64,000 bases of DNA from Plutella xylostella (taxonomy: Eukaryota; Arthropoda; Insecta; Lepidoptera; Plutellidae). The notes under the pieces were generated by a model. The model did no database searches and was not told the origin of the DNA. It saw only the letters and a program-made list of their open reading frames with translations. The DNA lies in assembly GCF_932276165.1 (NCBI RefSeq), contig NC_064000.1:8680001-8744000 (forward strand), given 5' to 3'. Below are positions 36,838 to 48,048 of the stretch, piece after piece (positions within the stretch are counted from its first letter, which is position 1; every line of letters starts with the position of its first letter). The position numbers were made by a program, and so were the translations under genes.

Positions 36838-37908
36838 CTGTTACAAAAATCGCATCCAATAACTTATACATTTTTCTGAACGTTACGGTAGCGTGTTCCG
36901 AACTTCCCGCGCAACAAATGTCACTCTGACAGGCAGCGCCATGTTTCAAAATGGCCGCGCATTGTAAATAAAAAGTTTAGCTTGAAAATGTTGTATTGCT
37001 GTGTTTGTTATCTTTAATTAATGTGTATGTATTAAATCAGCTCGGTATCATTCCATTTGAAGATCACTGAAGATCCGCCGCGAGCAGCCATATTAACGAA
37101 CTACTAAGCCTATGTTGTATGTTGAATATAGAAATATTAATGTTGAAATTGGTGTTTATATTATACTTACTTACTGCTTAGATTCAAATGGAAACTGGTG
37201 TGTACAGTATTAGAGCAAATATATTGATGTAATGTTGAATCATTGTTTTATTTTTAATAAATAGGTAGGTACGTAGGTAGGTCTTAATTTATTGTTAACG
37301 AAACATAATTAATATTAGCATTCTTCGTAAGTACTAATCTACTAATGCACTCTGGAAGTAGGCAAAAGATCGGCACATTGTTGCCGGTCACCTGCTAGAT
37401 ACTTGTAAAAATAATAAATAATGTAGGTAACAAAAACAAATGGAGTTCTCCTTTGAAGATTATCCAAATCTCCGTCGTAGGCCTGCATTCTGTAGATAAA
37501 GGAGATTTTATTAGTTATGAATGTTATGATTATCTAAGTTAAATAATGTGTAGATAGGTAGGTAGTACCTATATATAATTATGATAACTGCAAGTTACCC
37601 AAAGGTTACCTATAGATAGGAAAAGTTTTTTTACATACAATGCAGCGCTACTAGCGGTAACAACATGGAACGAGTCAATGTAATGCAGCTTGCTGTTGAC
37701 AGATGAAAAGTAGTTTGGTAATAAAAAAAACTATTACTTTTCGTCAACCTTGTGTCTATTACGAAAGAAAATCAAAATGGCGGTCATTTGTAGTGTGTAT
37801 GGCACATATTCCAGTGTAATTGAAGTGCGCTCATTTTTACGTATCCTTGCCTTGGAAGTACAAGTCAAATATGTTGCTTCTAGCCGCCATTTTTATATCC
37901 TTTCATAC
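36838..37908. other. Convergent intergenic region, Vha13/SPH-1
   Basis: Vha13 and SPH-1 point toward each other here. The stretch is AT-rich with TAGGTAGGTA motifs and no recognisable coding exon. It may contain a last SPH-1 exon that I could not identify. Confidence 0.4.
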
Positions 37909-37953
37909 CTATAATCTCACATTGACAAAAAAAACTTTAAGTAAGTACTTTAC

Positions 37954-40550
37954 CTTAACATAAGTGTTATCTCCGACGCTATCAAGCCAGCTGACCACAG
38001 ATCCAGTAGCAGTGAACACGGCGGGCTGGTCGGGCCCACACCGGCTGCTTGAGAACGTCAGCAGCCCCGCCAGTTGCCCGTCTAGCACGGCAGCGCCACC
38101 CGCCCCGTGCTGGAAGCAGGGAGTTAATGGCCTGTAGCGTCTACTGCTGGGAGGATATGTAGGTACCTACTCGTCTTCTTCGGCCCGTTGGGAATATGCC
38201 ATAATGTTGAAGATTAGACAGCGTATTGTTGAGTAACTACACCGGGAAACGCTGCCTGCTGCTAATTTATGACCGACGGTAACCAGTATTCTGCGTAAGT
38301 ACTTATAGGTAAGTACCTATATCCTAAGCTATATTTCTATTTCATTCTTTCCAAGGATTATAATTATCATACATTTATATAGTGTGTCTCCTCCTAATAA
38401 GCATGGCAATATTACATGCCTATCACTCTAATAAGGCTTGTAAACTTGTAAATAATGCATTGGACCCAGATTGCAATTGCATGTAAACCCTCTGCAACCC
38501 AGCTTACACGGCAAACATTCTTGGCTGAGGTGATGAAGCCGGCACAGAAGTGGTTTCTGGTGACCAGCTCCTTGCCGTAGACCTCCTGGCAGTCGCTGTA
38601 GTCGTACACCGGCAGCTCCAGCCGCTGCAGACTCTGGACATCGCCTTCTTCACCCTGCAGGGATAGCATTGACGAGTGAAGAAGATTTGTAGAAGGTGTT
38701 TAAGGGTAGCGAGGCAAATTCGAGGTAGCGAAATATTGGATGGAGATCGCTTATTGAACTGACATGATACATGAATGAAGAGAAGTATTTTATGAGATCT
38801 GTAACTGTGATTTAAGAGTCTAAACTGTCCTCAAGCACAAGCTTGAGAGACAATCCAAGCCAATCTAGTCCATGGACAATGCATTGTCTGGAAATTTTAG
38901 GCCAGGGTTAGCTAAGTAGGTAACAATTTTTTAAATCTAACCGACCACAAAACCAACAAACTTACCGACACATCACCCCATCCCAGAAACGTAACATTAT
39001 TATCATTCGGTATAAAATCCTCCCTCGAAACTTCAATCTTGTCCACATCGCTATCTCTCCCGAAGGTCAAGTTCTTGCTGAGGCGCACCACTGCGAGGTT
39101 GAACTCCAGGGTCTCGGGCTTGTAGTTTGGGTGGAAGACGATGTCGGTCACCCACAGGACCTCCCCGCCGACCGCGGCGTCGCTGGACCCGACTCTCACG
39201 GAGAGGAGCTTGACGTATTCTTTGAAGAACCTGTTGTCGTGCTGCCTGGAATATTAAGCATAAGGGAAAGTAACCTGCAGGTTCTTTATGGTTTTGTTTG
39301 ACTATCAAATAAGTGTACCCAGCTGGTATTTTTATGCCTGGACGGAATATTAAGTGCTTTGGTGTAATATCATTTCAATTGCCATCAGCCGACCCATACA
39401 CCCGTTGAGCGAAAACTTTGGACAGGTAGCCGTTAATGGCTGGATGCTGGAGACCGAGTGTTGTGGCGCTCCTTAGAAGACTAACTCCAGCAGTAGACAA
39501 TTACAGTCTGCACTTCGGCGACAAACACTAGAGAGTGTCTCATCACGTTGTAATAACTTACAGCTGCAAACAATGCGCGGCGGTGAGCACCTTGTCTCCA
39601 TCAATGATGACTCCGGTGCACCACAGCTGCCGGTTGAGCAGCACGGCCGCCATGAACGGAGCCTCCTGAATGTCGGTGGAGATGGCATGTGGCGTTGATG
39701 TGTCAGGGACGGGTGCTGAAATGTATAGTTAAGTACTCATTATTTGGATGTGGTTTTTTGAAGGGGGCCATGAATGATCGGATAGGTTTATCACAGGTTA
39801 GTAAGTATACCTAATGTTTGTTTTAGAGAATGGGAAATTTTTACTAGGCATAGCTCGCGAATACACTTTAGAACTTACTGATAGTTGTCACCAGATCAAC
39901 GTCCTGATTTTCATCATCGTTCTGGGTGTCATTGGTTACTGGAGAGAATCTTCGCAAGTGTTGATAATTATGACCATGTTTCTTGGCTTTCTTCCTGCTC
40001 CTCTGATGCTGGTGGTGTCCGGAGCGCCTCTGAGGGACCACCTCTGGTGACGCGGCGAATTTCAGCTGAACTCTTGCGGCTTCTTGAAGTTCTGATGTTA
40101 AGAAAGGTGAATGCTTAATGTGGGAAAAAAATCTTATAACACATGTCACAAATGAGGTATAGGTATGTTTCTGAATGTTTGATCATCACACGTCACTACC
40201 CGTCACGTCCCCACTTCTGGGGCACGGGTCACCTTCTAATGAAGGAAGGGTTTTAAGCCTAGTCTTTTATTATTTAGGGTGCTTACACGCGTTCCCTGTA
40301 TCTACCCCTGCCGGTAACTTCATTAGGTAAAAAACAGGTTACCGGTACAGGTAGATATAGGGAACCCAGTCTCTCTATGTAAGCAGCCTTAATTTAGACA
40401 CTCACGGAACATCTCCCCACTGCTCTCGTCCACGTGGTTGGCGCGCCAGTTGAATGCGCGTGCGCACTCGAGCAGCCCCACCAGTAGCAGCAGCGCCATT
40501 GACAGTGACAGCGACGCCATCTTAGATTGGACGTTACGTTTGACTTCCAT
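37954..40550 (-). CDS. Secreted serine-protease homologue (SPH-1), probably inactive
   Basis: Six exons: 40550-40406, 40091-39879, 39715-39562, 39245-38966, 38654-38508 and 38109-37954, all in phase (365 codons). Residues 1-32 include a hydrophobic signal peptide (SLSMALLLLVGLLECARA). A basic, His-rich linker (RSRKKAKKHGHN) follows, then an S1 trypsin-like domain from about residue 137. His57 is kept (TAAHC, His167). Asp102 is Asn220 (EFNLAVVRL). The GDSGGP serine is Ala316 (CRHGAGGAA). Disulphide cysteines are conserved. So it should not cleave peptides; inactive insect relatives act as cofactors in clotting, melanisation and immune cascades. The end is uncertain: the last exon either splices at AAG|GTAAAG (37954/37953) or reads through to TAG at 37909. 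No clip domain was seen. Confidence 0.88.
39385..39478 (+). mobile_element. LINE tail fragment in an SPH-1 intron
   Basis: A plus-strand frame reads VAVNGWMLETECCGAP, a decayed form of the LINE C-terminal tail (VAGSGWMRKAEDR-like) seen elsewhere in the window. It is short and heavily diverged. Confidence 0.45.
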
Positions 40551-41125
40551 TGCTGGAGTTGATGAATAAAAGTTTTATGGAGAGGACTGTCTAGTGCATA
40601 GAGTGTAATACTCGTATGTACTAGGTCTAGTGTGTACTAGAACGTACAAATATTTGTATATTGTATAGAGACGGCAACTGCACTGTTGGTTGGATTGGTA
40701 GTAGCGTAGTGGCTGGATGGGCATGTTAGATGATTCTATTCTGTTCTATTATATTCTATGATATGACATTTGCTGTAATGCTGAAATTGGATTGAAAGAA
40801 AATATATCTTACCTTGTTTATAATCCTACTTAGTTACAATCGTTCATAGTTTGAAATTGAAAAACAACAGTAAATCACAACCAATAACTTATTGGAAGCG
40901 AAACAGTTTTATGACTATTAAAAAGTTTAACACGTTTGGCTGTAGCATGAGTGAATAACCAATAGAGCGCGTGCGTTGTAGGGTGCATTACGTTACACCT
41001 ACATACGACATACTTACGTAACAATGAAGACAATACGAAACTGAAAAACATAAGGTTCAATTGTTTCAGTATTGTAGGTACTCGTAGATTATATTGAATG
41101 GGTGGCGCGGGTACTAGGTACATAC

Positions 41126-41320
41126 ATAATTATTATGCTCGCGACTGTAAGTACCTATTATAAGTATCTACCTGCTAGACATACCTACTGTAATCCCCAA
41201 AAGGGGTAGGTTGTCAGAGGTGACTCGCAAACGAGCCACCGGCTTTTCGCTGTACATTTTGGATTCACGTGGTAGTGATACATAGGTCACGATCCGTATC
41301 ACCGTTTTTCAGTAGTTTTT
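41126..41320. repeat. SINE-like repeat fragment, second copy
   Basis: It shares GTAATCCCC, AGGGGTAG, GTCAGAG and GACTCGCAAAC with the copy near 3640-3770. It lies upstream of SPH-1, between that gene and the inverted-repeat element at 41478. Confidence 0.4.
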
Positions 41321-41477
41321 ACGTGAAAGAGTAACAAACACACACTATATAGAATTTCCTTTTGACAAGAATACCTATTTGTGTAGAGTGGAAGAAACAC
41401 TTAGGTACGTATTTGGTGACCATATACTCATAATAGGTGGTATACCTATCTCTTCATAAGATTATAAGTACTAAATT

Positions 41478-42572
41478 TTGAGAGTCATTCGTCAAGTCGC
41501 GCGCCTTAGACTCGCGCGCCACGCGCGAGTTGCCCCTCCCGTATTTACCTACTTTTTTGTCGTCATTTACTGTGAAAATATGTAGAGTCAGCCACAAAAG
41601 TTACAATTTATTATGCTTAAGGTAACTACTTAAAGTGTATAGGGCATTTTATAGGACTTTACTTTAAAATAAAATCAGTAATTTATCTCGCTTGGTAAAC
41701 TGTTCTCTTCGACGTTAACACCTCCAAACACAGGAACCATTTTTATTTGTTCGGTCTTTGTTATATTTATAAACTGCACGAAGCAGTACCGACTTTCCTC
41801 GCTGGGATGTTATGATTTCATGTGCAGTTTGATTACTAGATGGACCTGCTTGCGATGCACTTCCTGGAAGTAATTGTTACAGTTAGGTCTGTCTCTTTGA
41901 CAATGAAATAAACGAAATTTGTTTTAAATTTTAGTGCTAATTCGATATTTAATATAACGGTAACACAACAAAAACGTAACACTGTGTTAATATTACGGCA
42001 AAGTAGACTTGGTAATATAGTAAAGTTAATTTATTATAGGCTTACCCCACAATACATCAAAATCAGTAAAAACTGCCACATTTTAATATTTTTGCGCTGT
42101 ACTGTAGACTGTAAGTAATGCACTGTACATCTCTGCTTCGAATTAGGAGTAACACTAAAACGACGACACTAAAACAATGACGTTTTAACCCTTTAAACCA
42201 GTTTTTGCAACAAAAACTTGAAGGACATAGCTATGACAGGTAAAATTTGCGCACGGGATGAGAGAGATAGCAAACTTGGGTATCATGCGTCATAGGTCAC
42301 ATCCTCTTTTGCCTCATTCCGCACTTCCAACATAGGCTTTATTGTATCTTTATCCCGAAATCAAAGCATGTACTTTACTTGGCGAATGTCTAGTCGGTAC
42401 CTTCTTATGCTAATCAGCCAGGGAGACAATATTGAACTATACTTTTTAGTTTCAATTCGTTTGCATCTGACCGTACTTTACATGGGCACGCGAGTTGACG
42501 ATATAAAAAAACATAAGATGCCAACTCGCGTGGCGCGCGACTTTAAGGCGCGCGACTTGACGAACGACTCAA
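41478..42572. mobile_element. 1.1-kb inverted-repeat element, family unknown
   Basis: The left end has CATTCGTCAAGTCGCGCGCC, TTAGACTCGCGCGCCACGCG and CGAGTTG. The right end has the inverse complement with few changes (42515-42572). These GC-rich arms of roughly 60 bases enclose AT-rich DNA without a transposase. I could not settle a target duplication. Confidence 0.55.
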
Positions 42573-42760
42573 TTTTGAGATTAAAGATCTTTATCTTGAT
42601 AAACAATAATATATATACAATGTAGGTGTGTATCTAAAGTATAGCTACCTACTTATAGTATTGGTATATTTTCGGCTCCGGATTATAAAAATCCGGAGTA
42701 CCTAAATATCTATAAAATTCCCTCTCCAAAAACAAAACTACAAAAAACAGTGTGATATTC

Positions 42761-42766
42761 TTTAAT
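42761..42766 (-). terminator. Possible polyadenylation signal of the cuticle-type gene
   Basis: ATTAAA on the minus strand lies about 100 bases after the stop codon. It is the common variant of AATAAA; no better match lies closer. Confidence 0.3.
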
Positions 42767-42863
42767 GCGTATGCAAGAAACAAATCAACATAACAACAGG
42801 TAAGTAAAACAAAGTAACACTCCAAACATCATCAGTGGGACACGATACATTTACAGTCGTCTT

Positions 42864-43791
42864 CTAGTGAAGGCCTTTGCCCCATCCGTATCCGTATCCG
42901 CCGTAACCGTATCCTAGACCACCCAGTCCGTAGCCCAGACCATACGACAGCGGGGACACAACCGGGACCACAGTCTTGACAATCGGGACCACAGTTTTGA
43001 TGACTGGGACCACGGGGCGGACGATCGGGACCACGACCTTGCTGACCACGGGCAGGGACAGGCCGTGGTTCACGACGCTCGACTGGACCGAGACCGCTGA
43101 TGGCACGGAGATTATTGAAGCTGTGGGGGGGAAATGTTGTTGTATTTTATTGGTGTAGTTGAATAAATAGGATGGACAGGAGTTTAAATATAATACCGCT
43201 AAGAGCTATCCGAAAAGGGGGAGTTTGAGGGGGTCACCTGATAAGCTTTTGGTCTAAGACTTTTTTAAATAGGAGAAAAAAATTACGTGTCTTGACTTTT
43301 TTTAAATTTTCCAAACGTTGAGGAGCTGAGTCACCGCCTTTCGGCTTACTTATTTAACACCCTGTATGTAAGAAATTATTATATTAAGTAGTTTACCTCC
43401 GTATCCGTAGCCCCACGGGTTGATGGGGTTGGCACACGCCACTCCCAAGAGGGCCAAGACTACTACCTGAAGGAATACATAAGTAGATTTATATTTCTAT
43501 ATATTTATAAAACAACATTACTTCAGGCAAAAAAAAATATAAGTATGTACATGTATAAGTATATATATGCTTACTGAAGCATTTGGATTATAAATTGAGC
43601 TGTAATTGCCGGGGTCGTGCAATCTTTTAGAGCATCACATGGCACTACCGAAAGCCGATAAGACGAGATGATCACATTGATCACCTTTTCCGTTTTTAAT
43701 GTTTGCAACACACTGAATTAATTTGTATTGGGGCTGAAATGCCAGAATAAAACCACGATAGAAGAAAAACCAAACTTACTGCGAATTTCAT
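42864..43791 (-). CDS. Small secreted Val/Pro- and Gly/Tyr-rich protein, cuticle type
   Basis: Three exons: 43791-43780 (only four codons, MKFA), 43466-43397 and 43120-42864. Phases 0 and 1 match, giving 112 aa. MKFAVVVLALLGVACA is a typical signal peptide, cut before NPINPWGYGYG. A middle section repeats VVPIV/VVPV units (KVVVPIVRPVVPVIKTVVPI and on), and the C-terminus is GYGYGGYGYGWGKGLH. The tiny first exon interrupted inside the signal peptide is the usual layout of insect cuticular-protein genes. Composition fits a structural cuticle or egg-shell protein; neuropeptide-like precursor proteins are an alternative. No chitin-binding R&R consensus is present. Confidence 0.75.
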
Positions 43792-43875
43792 TTTAATAAC
43801 TTCTGAACTTGAAAACAAACAAAATTTAGTAGTCCTGTCTGGAGTGTACTGCGAGGGATTCTGATAAAAATCCAA

Positions 43876-43881
43876 TTTATA
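43876..43881 (-). promoter_or_regulatory. TATA box of the cuticle-type gene
   Basis: TATAAA (minus strand, within CTATAAATTGG) lies 85 bases upstream of the start codon. Initiation about 30 bases downstream would leave a 5' UTR of roughly 55 bases. Strong TATA boxes are common in stage-specific cuticle genes. Confidence 0.55.
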
Positions 43882-43884
43882 GTA

Positions 43885-45646
43885 GTTTTCGGTTTCAGAA
43901 GGATTTCAGCTTCCTGCCAAAGTGTCGGAAGGGGGGGTTTGTTCATAATTCGGTACAATTTCATCAGAATATTAGTCCAGGAGTAAGGATGTGGTGATTA
44001 ACTTTGTCAAAATTCCAACCTGCCTGGTTGCCTGGAAGCAATCGCTTTAAGTGGTAAGGCTGACATTGCTACATGCCTGTAAGCTATTATAACTTTAGCC
44101 TTTTTATCGTCATTTAATGTTAAATTTTTCAGAAAATTATGATAAATAATCAAATGAGAAATAAAAATCCTACATAATCGATGCTTTGTTTCTATTTAAG
44201 TAATAATTAAGTATACCTACTTTAGTCTTTAGTTATTACAGTGAAAAGTTTGCATCACGCTCCTAGACTGTAATCTGTTCACAGCTGACTACAGATATTA
44301 GCATTTCAAATTGGCACTAAATGCTGTGTTTTTACACGTATATTTATGACTATAAACAAAAGTGCGTAATAATTATGATGATATCCCATAATTATTCATT
44401 TAGGTAGTTAATTGTATTTTACTAAGTATTTAAGTTAGTTAAATATTTATACATTTGAGATGTACGAAGGAAAGTTTATTGAATTTAATCAAGAAGTCAA
44501 TAACTATTCTATTCTATTCAGAGAGGGGCTCACAGGGGCTAAGTTCCTGTACATGGCTCTCGAGTGGAACCTTAGTACATATACTGTACTTGTTATTCTA
44601 TGGTACCTACATATTATTCCCTTAATTTTAGCTCAGCCAGCCTAGCTCCCGAGTAAACTGGAGCAGCAGTCTGTTGGTCCAAGAAAGTCAATAACTAGTA
44701 AGTAAATAGTTTTTTTCATTTAATAAGCAACTAAGCTCATAATGGTTTAACGACTTAAATTGTTAATAGTTTTGAGCCACTATGCGTATCTCTACTCTCA
44801 AGGTGCGCCACAAAACTCTGTCACCTTTCTCATTCAGCCACTGCCGGCTACCTCTATCCTGTACCTGTGGGCCTGTGGGGCGTCCCACGCTACGACGCTT
44901 ACGTTTATAGTGTCCATTTGAAGACTCGTTTAGCTATGTAGTGTCCTTCTGAAGGACCATCTCAAATTAAATTAAAAGCAGTAAGGTGTATAATTCCTGA
45001 TGTAATACTTCGCTATATTACGTGGCCATTGCATGAATATAATTAACGCAGGTGTAATAATTAGGTAGGTAGTATACTTAATAAATATTACAATTTATTT
45101 AGTGGTAGGTACTCAGTACTGTTTTGTGTGTGTGATGCTATTGTTACACAGAATCTTGTTCCATGTTTAATTTAATTTCCGATATAACCAACACATTACT
45201 TACCTATTCATTAATGCAAATTGCTATATTAGTTGAAAGTACCGACATAATTAATAATACGTGCATAGATTGATATATCCATTTGCATACCTGTTTACAA
45301 TAGTTTACATCCAAAAGCATGAAATAATAATTAGGTAAATTGTATTTTAATTTTAATGCGGTTTTCTTACGTGTATCATAGATTTATATTGTGTGTGAAG
45401 TGGTACGTATAATAAACTTAAATCTGCACTGCACGCCACAATGGGGCTTCACCTTCATGTCAAAGCTGTACCCAAAGCACACATATTAGTCTATGGCCCA
45501 AAGACCACAATCGCTTTGTCTTTTGGCTTTGTCACTCGTGTGTCAATCATTTACGAAATCGATGTCAATGTCAATCAATAAACAATAAACAAACTGCGTT
45601 GTGAATTTGCGACAAACACAAATAATTCCAACTACACCAATAACAA
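43885..45646. other. Intergenic region, cuticle-type gene to COX4-like
   Basis: AT-rich spacer without a supported gene. Near 44780-44930, GGTGCGCCACAAAACTCTGTCACC and following sequence looks like another minus-strand LINE tail. The last 60 bases contain the COX4-like 5' end. Confidence 0.4.
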
Positions 45647-47962
45647 ATGTCTTTCCTTCTGCACCCCATCCGTGTCACCCCGCCACCCCTCGCGCGCGCG
45701 ATCTACGGGCGGTGCCGCATCGGATGCCGCGACGTGGTGGGCCACGGCAAGAACGGCATGGCCAGCTACCAGGACGACGCGCACTTCCCGTTCCCTTCCG
45801 TCAGGTTCAAGGAGAACACCAGGGATATTGCTGTAAGGAGCTTCTGTGAACTCTGAGTACATTAGTTGCTGTATATTGTATACTAGCTGTTCCCGCAAGC
45901 TTCGCTTTAAAAGTTTTCCCGTGGGAATTCCCGGATAAAAAGTTAAGGGGTTTAGACCAGTGTTTTTCAACCTTTTTCATGACGCGACCCCCCTGGTATA
46001 AAAAAATATTTCGCGACCCCCTTGACCCTTTCGGTTTTTTTATCATGTATACAAATACAAATACAAATACAAATCATTTATTCAAAACACAAGTTATTTG
46101 TTACAAGTATGTAAGGCCACATCCTTTTAAGTTTTGAAAACCTGTATTAGGATATGACCGCTCTTCCAAAAGTAAACATATAAAAATAACTTGCAAATAA
46201 TTATAATTATATTATATTAAGTATATATGTATGTATGTATGTGTACATGTTACAGTATTCCCAATATTCATTCCATACGACGTATTGATAGTCTCCATGA
46301 TTAGGATTCAAAGTAGTACATACTTATCGGATTTAAAAACACATTATTTTAGAATTACACACTTAGAATACGTGTGGCCATGTACATACGTACGTACAAC
46401 TAATGCCATTGCGACCCGGAATTTCTTTTTTCAAAATGAGCTTTTTCTATCTGACTTTTTTGAGCATTTCAATATCTTGAGTAAAAGTTTTCAACGGTGA
46501 AATGAAAGTAAAAAGACAAACTACCTGGCTTTACAAAAAAGTAAATACTTGTGGTCGTCGTCTTTGAACAAGGCAGGAAGGCCTATCCACGCTACGTTTG
46601 CCTATTCGTGGTCTCCACTCGAGAACTCGTCTACCCCAACGGTTATCGGTTCTTCGGCAGATATGACCAGCCCACTGCCACTTCAGCTTGCATATTTTGA
46701 CAGCTATGCCAGTAATCTTAATCCTCTGACTGACGGAAAACCTCATTTCCGATACGATTTATCAGAGAAACCCCAAGCATAGCTCTCTCCATAGCACGCT
46801 GAGCGACTTTAAATCGGTGGACTAGTCCTACCGTCAGTGCCCACGTCTCTGCACCATACGTCATCACTGGCAGGACGCACTGGTTGAAATCTTTAGTCTT
46901 CAGGCTCTGAGGGATGGCCAAGGAGAATATGTGCTGACGAAGTTTTCCGAATACAGCCCAACCCAGTTGGATGCGCCTTGCAGCCTCCTTGTCGAAGTTG
47001 CTTCTGCCTAGCCGAATTTGCCTTTTTTCTCCCCGAGGTAGACATATCTTGCACAAATTCGATTGTTGCCTCACCAACGATCATCGGCTCCAGTTCGATG
47101 TGAGCATTGTACCTATATGACTTTCGTCTTGTCCAAATTTATACCCCGAAGCCTACACGTTGGGAAGCAGCATTTAGGTCACTTCCATCATCCAGCTGAG
47201 TTCCTGCAGAGATTCTGCCATAATATCGATGTCGTCCGCGAAGCAGAGGGGTGTGTCATGTACTCACCATTTATACATATGCCAAGTCCGGCGGCATCGT
47301 ACAGACTCCTCAACTCCTCGATATAGCGCCATTCGATTTGAAATCTCTGCAACCCTACCAAAATTTCCCATGTCTCGATGGAGTTGAAGGCGTTTTCATA
47401 GTCCACAAAGGCTAGACACAGAGGCTGATTATACTCTTCGGTATTCTGTGTAATCTGCCTTACTGTGTGGATGTGGTCTTTTGTACCTAAACAGATCCAT
47501 TCTGAGATAATTTAATTAATAAAAAACAAGCTCAGCCTTCGCATTTAAGATTTTTTTTCATTTTTAAAGTATGAGTACTGACTGATAAATTATATAACAT
47601 GAGTAACCTACTAACGGTTAGAAAATTGTATATTTTGTTTACCATTTTGCGATTGCACAAAAGGCTAAGATATGATACTGCTATTTTAGAAAAAAGAAGA
47701 CAGCATAAGGTTGCACCTGTCCGTCTTAACTTTACAACTTTTGCCAAGCAACAGTACGGTAATCAATCAGCTCATCTATATAATCAACTCAACAAACAGC
47801 TATGCATATATTCAAAGACCTTCTATGAAACAAAAAAAATAATTACCACTTGGATCAAAACAATAAACTATGAAGAAACAGAGAAGTTATTGGACTATAC
47901 TAAGTAATATTACATTCTACACGCAGATTTTACCCATAGGTACTTTCACAAACACACTCCAG

Positions 47963-48048
<86 letters not shown>

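Noticed and set aside
39814..40118. Plus-strand frames with a hydrophobic run (VLIIMTMFLGFLPAP)
   Set aside because: They lie opposite SPH-1 exon 2. The minus-strand reading joins flanking exons in phase, while the plus frames have no start context or homology.
45597..45970. Minus-strand 112-codon frame opposite COX4L exon 1
   Set aside because: Mirror of the COX4L exon, with no family similarity; the plus frame matches COX4.
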